DNA of 12,357 nt from Cyclobacteriaceae bacterium (lineage in GTDB: Bacteria > Bacteroidota > Bacteroidia > Cytophagales > Cyclobacteriaceae), in assembly GCA_947458795.1 (NCBI GenBank), contig CANHCD010000036.1:1-12357 (forward strand), in the 5' to 3' direction. Positions within the stretch are counted from its first letter, which is position 1; every line of letters begins with the position of its first letter. Shown here piece by piece: positions 5,622 to 12,246 of this stretch. The notes beneath the pieces are model-generated. The model made no database searches, had not been told where the DNA came from, and saw only the letters and a program-made list of their open reading frames with translations. The position numbers were made by a program, and so were the translations under genes.

Positions 5622-7664
5622 TTAGTTGATATCCGCGTCCGTAATTGGAACATTGAGCTCAAGTGAAGTCACTTTGGCCTCCAAAGGCACTGGGATCTGT
5701 GGAGATTTGATGGTCCAAGACATTGGAAGTAATACTCCATTGGTAGCCTGATAATCTCCATAATACGTATCTCCAGAAGCAGGATTTTCATACTTGATCT
5801 TCAATCCTGAATCCTGTGCATAATAGTTGATCAGCTTGGCGCCTGAAGCAGCCGTGATGATCACTTTGTATGCTGGCTTCCCGTCCACATCTTTCAATCC
5901 ATCAAGCGAAACGGTGTAGCCATTGGCTTTGTATACCGCTTCAGGGAATAGATAGGAGTTCAGCTGCGCTTCAGCTAGTTGTGCAGGAGCCATTTCAATC
6001 GTATTCCCCTGCACTGACATGGAACCCTTGCCGTTGGCTAGGCTTGTCTTTTGCATCACATTGCCAGCAATGGAAAGTTTTTGTCCATACCTGCCATTTT
6101 GTGAATCGTACACAAAGGCAATGGTCAAAGCAGTGCCCATGACGTTGGCATCCATGCTGATTTTGGCAGATTTAACGGCAGCTACCTTGTCTGCCCCTCC
6201 TATGGCATTCAGGTAATTTTCAAGGACTTTTTCAGCGGTCATGTTCGCATCAGCTACCAGCTTTTTGGCTGGTTCACCCATGAGGTCGTATTCCACCACT
6301 TCTCCAAACTGGGCAAGCTTTTCTTTAATCTCAGCTCCATTTCCTACGGTAGTGATGATAAACTTGTCCGGCTCAATCAAACGCTTGGCCGTAGCATTGA
6401 TGTCGGCCACAGTGAAGGAATTCAACTTCTTCAAATAAGTCGCATAATAATCCTTTGGAAGATTGTATCTGGCAGTATTCAAGGCAAAGTTAGCCACAGT
6501 ACCTGGCTGCTCTAGCGAGCGACCAAAGCTACCTGCAAGCTCTGCCTTGGCTTTGTCCAATTCTACTTGAGTAACTCCCTTGTCCACGAGATTTTTGATT
6601 TCATAGACAAACTCATATACAGCAGAGTCGGTTACTTCGCTACGCACCGATGCGGAAGCTGAAATAGTACCCACCAATTTATCGGCATCAATCGAAGAAT
6701 AGGCACCGTAGGTAAAGCCTTTGTCCTCACGTAGGTTCATAAACAAGCGAGAGGCAGAACCTCCACCCAAAATCTGGTTCAACAATCTACTGGAGATGTA
6801 ATCAGCGTCACCAATTTTCATGGCTACAGGCTGCGTCACGTCGATGACGGATTGCACAGAAGAACTGCGGTCCACAAGAGCTACTGCCTGCTTGGCAGCA
6901 CGCACTGGCATTGGATAGGTAAAGGTTGGTACAACCCCCTTCTTCCAAGTTCCAAAATACTGGTTCACCACCTTTTGTGCCTCTGCCTTATCGATATCCC
7001 CTACAATAGCCAAATAGGCAATATTTGGTTTGAAATAGGTTTGATAGTAGGCCTTTACATCATCCAAAGTGATGTTCTTGGTAGTTTGCTCCGTTTGAGA
7101 CTCTCCATAGGGGTGATTTTTTCCATAAAGCACCGCGCGAGAAAGTCGCGAAGAAATCGCCTGTGGATCGTCTTTGGTAGTAGCGAGACCAGTTAAGGAC
7201 TGCTTTTTCAACTTATCCAATTCCGGCTGAGGGAACACGGGATTGAAGAGTACGTCTGCCATCAAATCAAGCACTTTTCCTTGGTGCTTTTTCAAGGAAG
7301 AAGCAGATACAGAAGTGGCAGAAGCACCGATACTGGCTCCAATAAAATCAATTTCTTGATCCAGCTGATCTTTGGTTCTATTCTTAGTACCTCCCATCAT
7401 CATGTCCCCGATGAAGGTGGTAAGTCCTGCCTTGTCTCCCTCTAATATCGGGTCTCTCTCCAAAACCAGGGTGAAGGATACGCGTGGGAGTTTGGTGTTT
7501 TTCACCACAAAAACTTTCAGGCCATTGGCAAGCGTGAAGGTTTCCGCCTCCCCGATCTTAATTTCAGGAGCTGGGCCAGAAGCCGGCAACTTACTTCTAT
7601 CTACTTGGGCAAAGGTGATTCCCGTGGCCAGTAGCATAACTAGTATTAATGCAAATTTTTTCAT
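5622..7664 (-). CDS. M16 peptidase subunit without zinc site, R/Y type, with C-terminal LolA-like domain
   Basis: A 680-residue exported protein; residues 1-19 are a signal peptide ending ITFA before Gln20. The M16 fold covers about 40-460. Where the catalytic partner has HFFEH this protein has TFIGD (83-87), so all three zinc/catalytic residues are lost. It keeps the other half of the M16B active site, Arg312 and Tyr319 in LREDKGFTYG. Known Sphingomonas M16B enzymes pair a zinc-site subunit with an R/Y subunit, and that is my reading here. From about 475 a separate domain follows: YLNAIGGADKVAAVKS, then beta-rich sequence to residue 680, resembling the outer membrane lipoprotein-sorting (LolA/LppX-like) proteins of Bacteroidota. 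Most M16B subunits are only about 420-480 residues. It follows the catalytic subunit gene by 27 bp in the same operon. Confidence 0.92.
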   Translation of the reverse strand: MKKFALILVMLLATGITFAQVDRSKLPASGPAPEIKIGEAETFTLANGLKVFVVKNTKLPRVSFTLVLERDPILEGDKAGLTTFIGDMMMGGTKNRTKDQLDQEIDFIGASIGASATSVSASSLKKHQGKVLDLMADVLFNPVFPQPELDKLKKQSLTGLATTKDDPQAISSRLSRAVLYGKNHPYGESQTEQTTKNITLDDVKAYYQTYFKPNIAYLAIVGDIDKAEAQKVVNQYFGTWKKGVVPTFTYPMPVRAAKQAVALVDRSSSVQSVIDVTQPVAMKIGDADYISSRLLNQILGGGSASRLFMNLREDKGFTYGAYSSIDADKLVGTISASASVRSEVTDSAVYEFVYEIKNLVDKGVTQVELDKAKAELAGSFGRSLEQPGTVANFALNTARYNLPKDYYATYLKKLNSFTVADINATAKRLIEPDKFIITTVGNGAEIKEKLAQFGEVVEYDLMGEPAKKLVADANMTAEKVLENYLNAIGGADKVAAVKSAKISMDANVMGTALTIAFVYDSQNGRYGQKLSIAGNVMQKTSLANGKGSMSVQGNTIEMAPAQLAEAQLNSYLFPEAVYKANGYTVSLDGLKDVDGKPAYKVIITAASGAKLINYYAQDSGLKIKYENPASGDTYYGDYQATNGVLLPMSWTIKSPQIPVPLEAKVTSLELNVPITDADIN

Positions 7665-7691
7665 GTCTTTTCGATACGTTTAGTCAACGAA

Positions 7692-9023
7692 TTATTCAGA
7701 TACTGGCTTAGCTGATTTCGGCAAATAGTACAATACCACGCGTCCAGTTAGGTCCATGTAGGTTTTGGCTACCCGCTGAATATCTTCCTTGGTCACCTTC
7801 GCATAAGCATCCATCACCTGGTTGACATAGTTGGTATTTCCAAAAATCACCTTTGCTTCTGCCAAGTTCTGAGCAATACCCTCTACGGTGGAATTCCCAC
7901 TCACAATGTTGTTTTCCATGATGTTTTTCAACTTGGTAAACTCCTCATCGCTGATGCCTTGATTCTGAACCTGCTTGATCAATTTGTCTATTTCAGTCTC
8001 TAGATCTTTTGGATCTACGCCCATGTTGGCAATGCCATACATCAAGAACACACCTCCGTCCTCCAATTCAAGAGGAATAGCTGCTACGACTAAGGCTTTT
8101 TGCTGCTTATCTACTAGCTCCTTAGTCATCAAGGAAGATTTACCACCAGTCAAGTAGGTAGAAAGCATGGACAAGGCGTAGCTGTCTGGGTGATTTCTTG
8201 CAGGCAAGTTGTAGGCCTGAATTACAGCAGGAATCTGAATGTTGTCGTAAATGATGTCACGGATCTCAGCTGTTTTCTTCGGTTCGGTGATTTTAGGACG
8301 GTAAACAGGCTTGGTGCCCTTTGGAATTTCAGAGAAGTACTTGCGAACCATTGCTTCGGTAGTGGCGTAATCGAGATCACCTGCAATGGTCAAGGTAGCA
8401 TTGTTGGGTACGTAAAAATCCTTGTAGAACTGCTGGAATTCCTCAATAGTAGCCGCATTCAAATGGTCCATCGAACCGATCGGAGCCCACTGATACGGGT
8501 GCGTAGTGTACGCTCTCTTTAGTGTTTCGGGTAGGATCGTGCCGTAAGGCTGGTTTTCGTAACGCTGTCTGCGCTCTTCCTTCACTACTTCTCGCTGAGT
8601 CTCCACACCGGTCAAATCCACCTTGGAGTGCAGCATGCGCTCACTTTCCATGTACAAGGCCAAATCCAACTCATTGGAAGGAAGCAACTCGTAGTAGTAC
8701 GTGATGTCGTTTGAAGTGTAGGCATTGAGCGTTCCACCTCGGCTTTGGATGATGTTCATGTATTGACCACGGTCAATATTTTCGGAGCCTTCAAACATTA
8801 AGTGCTCAAAAAAGTGTGCAAATCCGGTGCGCTCAGGATTCTCATTCTTGGAACCCACGTGGTAAAGCACGGAAGTGACCACGATAGGCGTGGTATTGTC
8901 CTGGTGCATGATCACATGAAGTCCGTTGTCCAAGGTAAATTCCTTGAATTCGATTTTAGTCTGAGCAGCCAGAGGAAGGATTATCCATCCAAGGAAGAGA
9001 CTCAACAGAAGAATTTTTTTCAT
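7692..9023 (-). CDS. M16 family zinc peptidase, catalytic subunit
   Basis: A 443-residue exported protein with a signal peptide (1-20, hydrophobic core LLLSLFLGWIILPL, ending AA before Gln21). The inverted zinc motif H70-F-F-E73-H74 is intact, and Glu150 in VVKEERR sits 76 residues after His74, the spacing of mitochondrial processing peptidase beta. The second M16 domain lacks the R/Y pair: the matching segment reads SSLMTKELVDKQQKALVV. The missing residues occur in the neighbouring subunit (5622-7664), so the two should form one heterodimeric periplasmic peptidase that degrades or processes peptides. It is the first gene of this two-gene operon. I found no clear -33/-7 promoter upstream. Confidence 0.95.
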   Translation of the reverse strand: MKKILLLSLFLGWIILPLAAQTKIEFKEFTLDNGLHVIMHQDNTTPIVVTSVLYHVGSKNENPERTGFAHFFEHLMFEGSENIDRGQYMNIIQSRGGTLNAYTSNDITYYYELLPSNELDLALYMESERMLHSKVDLTGVETQREVVKEERRQRYENQPYGTILPETLKRAYTTHPYQWAPIGSMDHLNAATIEEFQQFYKDFYVPNNATLTIAGDLDYATTEAMVRKYFSEIPKGTKPVYRPKITEPKKTAEIRDIIYDNIQIPAVIQAYNLPARNHPDSYALSMLSTYLTGGKSSLMTKELVDKQQKALVVAAIPLELEDGGVFLMYGIANMGVDPKDLETEIDKLIKQVQNQGISDEEFTKLKNIMENNIVSGNSTVEGIAQNLAEAKVIFGNTNYVNQVMDAYAKVTKEDIQRVAKTYMDLTGRVVLYYLPKSAKPVSE

Positions 9024-9234
9024 GGTAAAAAAGGTTAGTTAATAATTTATTGAATTAAGTACGGAATGTTTTGCACTAAAGTTTTCGGGTCTAAATGCTC
9101 TTTTTAAGATTTCTGACATATAAGCTGATCGATTTTATTCAGTTCTAATAAAACAATGGGCAAATTACTTAAAAAAGCGAAGCAAATGAAAAAAAGGAAC
9201 TCCTTCCCCAAACTGCCAAATGCAACATCTAGAA
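9024..9234. other. Intergenic region upstream of the M16 operon
   Basis: A+T-rich, about 210 bp, between the M16 start and the HTH gene stop. It must hold the M16 promoter, but no TTTG-N19-21-TAnnTTTG arrangement is evident on the minus strand. The best partial match is TACTTAAT near 9053-9060. The only structure I can support is the weak terminator at 9189-9209. Confidence 0.4.
9189..9209 (-). terminator. Weak intrinsic terminator after the HTH gene
   Basis: On the minus strand GGGGAAGG-AGTT-CCTTTTTTT forms a 4-bp AAGG/CCTT stem that G-U pairs could lengthen, followed by a T-run. It begins 26 nt after the HTH stop codon. The short stem makes it a modest candidate. Confidence 0.35.
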
Positions 9235-9624
9235 CTAATTTTTGTTTGCCTTTCTTTTTCGATAAGGAATGTAAATCTGTCCTGTTGCCACACTGATTAA
9301 AGTAAATGCCCAGATCAGTAATTCCCACCAACGTGAAGCAAAATTAAACGAGGTAAAGAACACATTAAAAATCAAGGCAAGAGTCCAGATTATTAAAATA
9401 ATATATAAGACTTGGTTCCTTCTTTTCATGATGCGTAGTTTTTCTTGCGTGCAATCAAACTCTAAAACATCAGAGATTTTACTTAGTGAGTATCCTGAAG
9501 GCTCTACTTCGTGATTCTCAATTCGTTGAATTGTCCTTTCTGAAAGCCCTGTCTTATCTGCCAGTTCTTTTTGTGTCATCCCTTTTGCAGAACGAGCACT
9601 TTTTATTTTTTCTCCTAAATCCAT
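9235..9624 (-). CDS. XRE-type HTH protein with two C-terminal membrane segments
   Basis: A 129-residue protein. Residues 4-55 are a classic Cro/CI-type helix-turn-helix: EKIKSARSAKGMTQKELADKT leads into the recognition helix SERTIQRIEN. Residues 72-92 and 100-118 are two hydrophobic segments separated by a short SRWW-containing turn, and a basic tail (YRKRKANKN) follows. A DNA-binding head with a small two-helix membrane anchor suggests a membrane-tethered regulator. What it senses or controls is not visible; self-control is possible from the repeat upstream of its promoter. The ATG at 9624 is needed, since the next one (residue 16) would cut off helix 1. It is A+T-richer than its neighbours, which may mean weak conservation or later acquisition. 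Confidence 0.85.
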   Translation of the reverse strand: MDLGEKIKSARSAKGMTQKELADKTGLSERTIQRIENHEVEPSGYSLSKISDVLEFDCTQEKLRIMKRRNQVLYIILIIWTLALIFNVFFTSFNFASRWWELLIWAFTLISVATGQIYIPYRKRKANKN

Positions 9625-9628
9625 GCAA

Positions 9629-9661
9629 CAAAAGTAATCGTTAGGTGATTTTTAATGTAAA
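9629..9661 (-). promoter_or_regulatory. Promoter of the HTH gene, apparently leaderless
   Basis: On the minus strand the -7 box TACTTTTG (9629-9636) matches TAnnTTTG and lies only 4 nt before the ATG. TTTA (9658-9661) is one base off the -33 consensus with a 21-bp spacer. Transcription should start at or next to the ATG, giving an mRNA with almost no leader. Confidence 0.5.
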
Positions 9662-9668
9662 GCCTGAG

Positions 9669-9687
9669 ACGACATTGACACGACATT
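9669..9687. repeat. 8-bp direct repeat one helical turn apart, upstream of the HTH promoter
   Basis: ACGACATT occurs at 9669-9676 and again at 9680-9687, an offset of 11 bp, so both copies face the same side of the helix. It lies just upstream of the -33 element of the HTH gene, a usual place for an activator or autoregulator site. It also lies between that promoter and the kinase terminator. Confidence 0.4.
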
Positions 9688-9700
9688 TTAAGTTCAACTA

Positions 9701-9739
9701 AAAAAAGCGGTTAAGTGATGATCGCTTAACCGCTTTTTT
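9701..9739 (-). terminator. Strong intrinsic terminator after the PfkB kinase gene
   Basis: A perfect 15-bp stem (9701-9715 with 9725-9739, core GCGGTTAAG/CTTAACCGC) with flanking A6 and T6 runs and a 9-nt loop. On the minus strand it comes 26 nt after the kinase stop codon and ends in a T-run. Its symmetry would let it also work on the plus strand, where no gene needs it. Confidence 0.9.
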
Positions 9740-9764
9740 AATGAATAGCTTCTACTCTTTCAAG

Positions 9765-10760
9765 TTAGGGCTTTAATCGGGTTAAAATTTCCTTAGCCTC
9801 GTGCCACTTCAGTCTAGGACCAAACTGGCTTACGATGCGCGAACTGGCCATAGAGGCAAGCTTTCCGCTCTCAGCGTAGGAATGGCCATTGGTGATGCCG
9901 TACAAGAATGCGCCTGCAAACATATCCCCAGCTCCATTGCTGTCGATAGCTGTGGTAGGATAAGGCTCGATGTCGATGAAGGTATCTCCATCGAAGATCA
10001 TGGCTCCATTTTTCCCCATCGTGATTACAAAATGCTTGGCTGCTTTTTTCATTTCTTCACGCGCTTCAGCTAAGGTGCTTTTGCCTGTATACAACATGGC
10101 TTCCTCTTCGTTTGCGAAAAGAAGATCCACACTTGGACCAATCACATCGTCAAAGTTGGCCTTGAAATACTTGACCATGGCTGGGTCCGAAAAGGTCAAT
10201 GCCACCTTGGTGCCTGCTGCTTCGGCTACTTTCTTGGCATGGAGCATGGCTTCCTTGCCGTTGGGAGAGGTTACTAAGTAGCCTTCGATAAACAAATAGG
10301 AGGAGTCTTGGATGGCTGCATCATGCACATCTTGGCTAGAGAAATTCTGCGTGATACCCAAAAAGGTATTCATCGTCCGCTCTGAATCCTCGGTCACCAT
10401 CACCAGGCACTTGCCAGTCACACCTTCTTCCAATTGCGCGGGAGCTAGCCCAATATCCACTCCAGAATCAATCAGATCCTGTAAGTAAAAATGTCCCAAT
10501 TCGTCATTGGCTACGCGGAAGCAGTAGAAGGATTTACCTCCAAACTGGCTTACTGCCACCACCGAATTGGCCGCTGAACCACCCGCTTGCTTTTTGGCTT
10601 CGGCATGGTGGATTACCTGCATGAGGTGATTTTGACGCTCCTCATCCACAAGGGTCATGAGGCCTTTCTCTACCCCATTGTCCGCAAAAAACTGGTCGGT
10701 CACTTTAAACTCAATGTCTACTAAGGCATTTCCTATGCCAGTTACGTTGTACTTTTTCAT
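9765..10760 (-). CDS. PfkB family sugar/nucleoside kinase, adenosine kinase-like
   Basis: A 331-residue cytoplasmic kinase of the ribokinase/PfkB family. The N-terminal GIGNALVDIEF and the substrate-side motif GGSAANS (60-66) are present. The C-terminal signature DSNGAGDMFAGAF (273-285) contains the anion hole GAGD and the catalytic base Asp279. NEEEAMLYTG (217-226) is a conserved nucleotide-side block. The overall pattern (VDI-F start, NEEEA, SNGAGD, final SQFGPR) resembles proteins annotated as adenosine kinase in Bacteroidota, so phosphorylation of adenosine or another nucleoside by ATP is likely, but ribose- or fructose-type sugars cannot be excluded. It lies 71 bp after the GNAT-like gene, on the same strand, and ends at a strong terminator. 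Confidence 0.9.
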   Translation of the reverse strand: MKKYNVTGIGNALVDIEFKVTDQFFADNGVEKGLMTLVDEERQNHLMQVIHHAEAKKQAGGSAANSVVAVSQFGGKSFYCFRVANDELGHFYLQDLIDSGVDIGLAPAQLEEGVTGKCLVMVTEDSERTMNTFLGITQNFSSQDVHDAAIQDSSYLFIEGYLVTSPNGKEAMLHAKKVAEAAGTKVALTFSDPAMVKYFKANFDDVIGPSVDLLFANEEEAMLYTGKSTLAEAREEMKKAAKHFVITMGKNGAMIFDGDTFIDIEPYPTTAIDSNGAGDMFAGAFLYGITNGHSYAESGKLASMASSRIVSQFGPRLKWHEAKEILTRLKP

Positions 10761-10831
10761 TTTATTTTGGTTGGAATTCTTTACTTTTTGTGAATATTCA
10801 ATTCGAGGTTTTTGGATATTCCTCGCTGTTT

Positions 10832-11995
10832 TTAATTAAAAATTGGGTGTCTTTCAAAAGGCTTTTCCCGATCAAAAAGATAGCGATAGGTATGGTGGGT
10901 TTTGTAGATTTTGGAAATCAATTGTTCACAAACTCGCATCATTTTGGGATTGAAGTCCCCAATCCAGTTCATCTCGATGGTTTTGTAGGGAAAAGAAGCC
11001 TTGCCACTCATCTGGTCGTAGCTCAAGACAATGGCCCCCTCCACTCCTTTGCCCTGATGCTCTGGCACGACGCCAAAGACCAGCCCGAGCATTTTTTTGG
11101 GTGGAAAAAAGGTCTTGTACCAGAGAAATTTGAGTTTACCTATCAGGTCCATTTTCCCATTTACATGTTTGAAAATCTGATTGATCTCGGGGATCTGAAT
11201 AAAAAATCCCACTGGCTCTCCTTTGAAAAAGGCAAAGTAAATCAATCGCGGATCTAGGATAGGTTTCATCTTGGCAAACATCAGCTGTGCCTCCTTGAGC
11301 GCAATGGATTTGCCCATGTGCCGTGCCCAAGCTTTGTTGTACACGGTCATGAAATACTCGGGCGCTTTTTCCTGGAGTTCTTTGCCCTTGATGTAGCGGA
11401 AGCTGTAATCTTCATTGGCGAGGATCACCTGGGCACGCTGCACCATTTTTTGGTCAAAGCCTACATTTTGCACATCGCGAGCGTAGGTATACTGCTTGAA
11501 GTAAAGCTGAAATCCATAGTTCTCAAAAAAAGTCTGGTAGTATCCAAAATTCCAGGGCATGTTGTAGTTGGGCTCTGAAAATCCATCCACCAAGAGTCCC
11601 CACCACTTGTCGCGCTCTCCGAAATTGATCGGTCCATCCATGGCCTCCATGCCTTCGCTTTGGAGCCAGGCTTTGGCTTGATCAAACAGCAGAAAAGCAG
11701 CGTCTTGGTTTTCGATGCATTCAAAAAAACCAACGCCGCCTGTGGGTTGCTTTTCCTTCATCTTGGGATTGACAAAAGCCGCAATCCGTCCAATGGTCTT
11801 TCCAGATTCATCCTGAAGCAACCAGCGCTTGGCCTTGGCTCCATTTCTAAAAAGTTTGTTGGTCTCCGCATGGAAGAGTCCCTCAATGTCCTGATCGATG
11901 GGGCGTATCCAATTCTTCTCGTTACGATACAACCACACAGCCATCTCGATAAATTCGATTTGATGCGCGGAGGTGGTAACTTCGATCAGGGTCAT
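10832..11995 (-). CDS. Double GNAT-like protein, putative N-acyltransferase (YghO-like)
   Basis: A 387-residue soluble protein with two GNAT-like halves. The N-terminal half has KTIGRIAAFVNP (66-77), then helix residues 98-115 and EAMDGPINFGERDKWWG (117-133). This pattern is typical of a widespread ~380-residue uncharacterised family related to E. coli YghO. The C-terminal half has strand YFAFFKGEPVGFF and FGVVPEHQGKGVEGAIV (307-323), whose QGKGVEG fits the acetyl-CoA-binding motif A (Q/RxxGxG/A). The substrate is unknown, and I cannot tell whether one or both halves are active. Trp/Tyr/Phe-rich patches (131-170) may shape an aromatic-lined cleft. It is upstream of the kinase gene with 71 bp between, so co-transcription is possible. 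No clear promoter is visible; the repeat cluster begins about 50 bp before its start. Confidence 0.82.
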   Translation of the reverse strand: MTLIEVTTSAHQIEFIEMAVWLYRNEKNWIRPIDQDIEGLFHAETNKLFRNGAKAKRWLLQDESGKTIGRIAAFVNPKMKEKQPTGGVGFFECIENQDAAFLLFDQAKAWLQSEGMEAMDGPINFGERDKWWGLLVDGFSEPNYNMPWNFGYYQTFFENYGFQLYFKQYTYARDVQNVGFDQKMVQRAQVILANEDYSFRYIKGKELQEKAPEYFMTVYNKAWARHMGKSIALKEAQLMFAKMKPILDPRLIYFAFFKGEPVGFFIQIPEINQIFKHVNGKMDLIGKLKFLWYKTFFPPKKMLGLVFGVVPEHQGKGVEGAIVLSYDQMSGKASFPYKTIEMNWIGDFNPKMMRVCEQLISKIYKTHHTYRYLFDREKPFERHPIFN

Positions 11996-12043
11996 TTTAA
12001 TGGGATTTTGATACGAAATTAGTTAAATGGGGAGAGAAAATTA

Positions 12044-12094
12044 GAAATAGAGTGGAAATAGAATAGAAATAAACCGAGCAAGCTCGGTGAAATA
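12044..12094 (-). repeat. Modular repeat unit 3, inverted copy
   Basis: Read on the minus strand from 12094: TATTTCAC, a 15-nt core CGAGCTTGCTCGGTT, then TATTTC boxes at an exact 11-bp period (TATTTCTATTC, TATTTCCACTC, TATTTC). This is the same order of modules as units 1 and 2 in the opposite direction, with a different core. Its last 28 nt match the right part of unit 2 (12201-12228) at 24 of 28 positions in inverted orientation. Confidence 0.8.
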
Positions 12095-12115
12095 CATCAA
12101 ATTCGTATTTCAACC

Positions 12116-12167
12116 TATTTCACGAAGCGAAGCGCAGTCTATTTCTATCGTATCTCCACCATATTTC
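12116..12167 (+). repeat. Modular repeat unit 1
   Basis: 52 bp: TATTTCAC, core GAAGCGAAGCGCAGTC (16 nt), then boxes TATTTCTATCG, TATCTCCACCA and TATTTC at an 11-bp period. The middle box has one change. Counting the C before the first T, it matches unit 2 at 47 of 53 positions. Confidence 0.85.
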
Positions 12168-12176
12168 TTTTTTAAC

Positions 12177-12228
12177 TATTTCACGGAGCGAAGCGGAGTC
12201 TATTTCTATTGTATTTCTACCGTATTTC
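12177..12228 (+). repeat. Modular repeat unit 2 (direct copy of unit 1, 61 bp later)
   Basis: 52 bp: TATTTCAC, core GGAGCGAAGCGGAGTC (16 nt), then TATTTCTATTG, TATTTCTACCG and TATTTC. The 11-bp TATTTC run goes on past the unit with another box at 12234 (TATTTCAATTA). The gap between units 1 and 2 is 9 nt. It lies just downstream of the stop codon of the partial gene at the window's right edge. Confidence 0.85.
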
Positions 12229-12246
12229 AATTGTATTTCAATTATT

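Noticed and set aside
9104..9331. Minus-strand open frame of 75 codons after and within the HTH gene
   Set aside because: It overlaps the HTH coding end in another frame and includes the terminator-like T-run; there is no family resemblance.
10804..10825. CGAGG/CCTCG hairpin followed by a T-run on the plus strand
   Set aside because: Only a 5-bp stem with a 12-nt loop, and the T-run is on the plus strand where no gene ends. On the minus strand no U-run follows, so it is not a terminator for the GNAT-like gene.
12044..12244. CRISPR array
   Set aside because: The spacing is 61 bp for only two direct copies, one copy is inverted, the gap between copies is 9 nt rather than a 30-40 nt spacer, and no cas gene is present.
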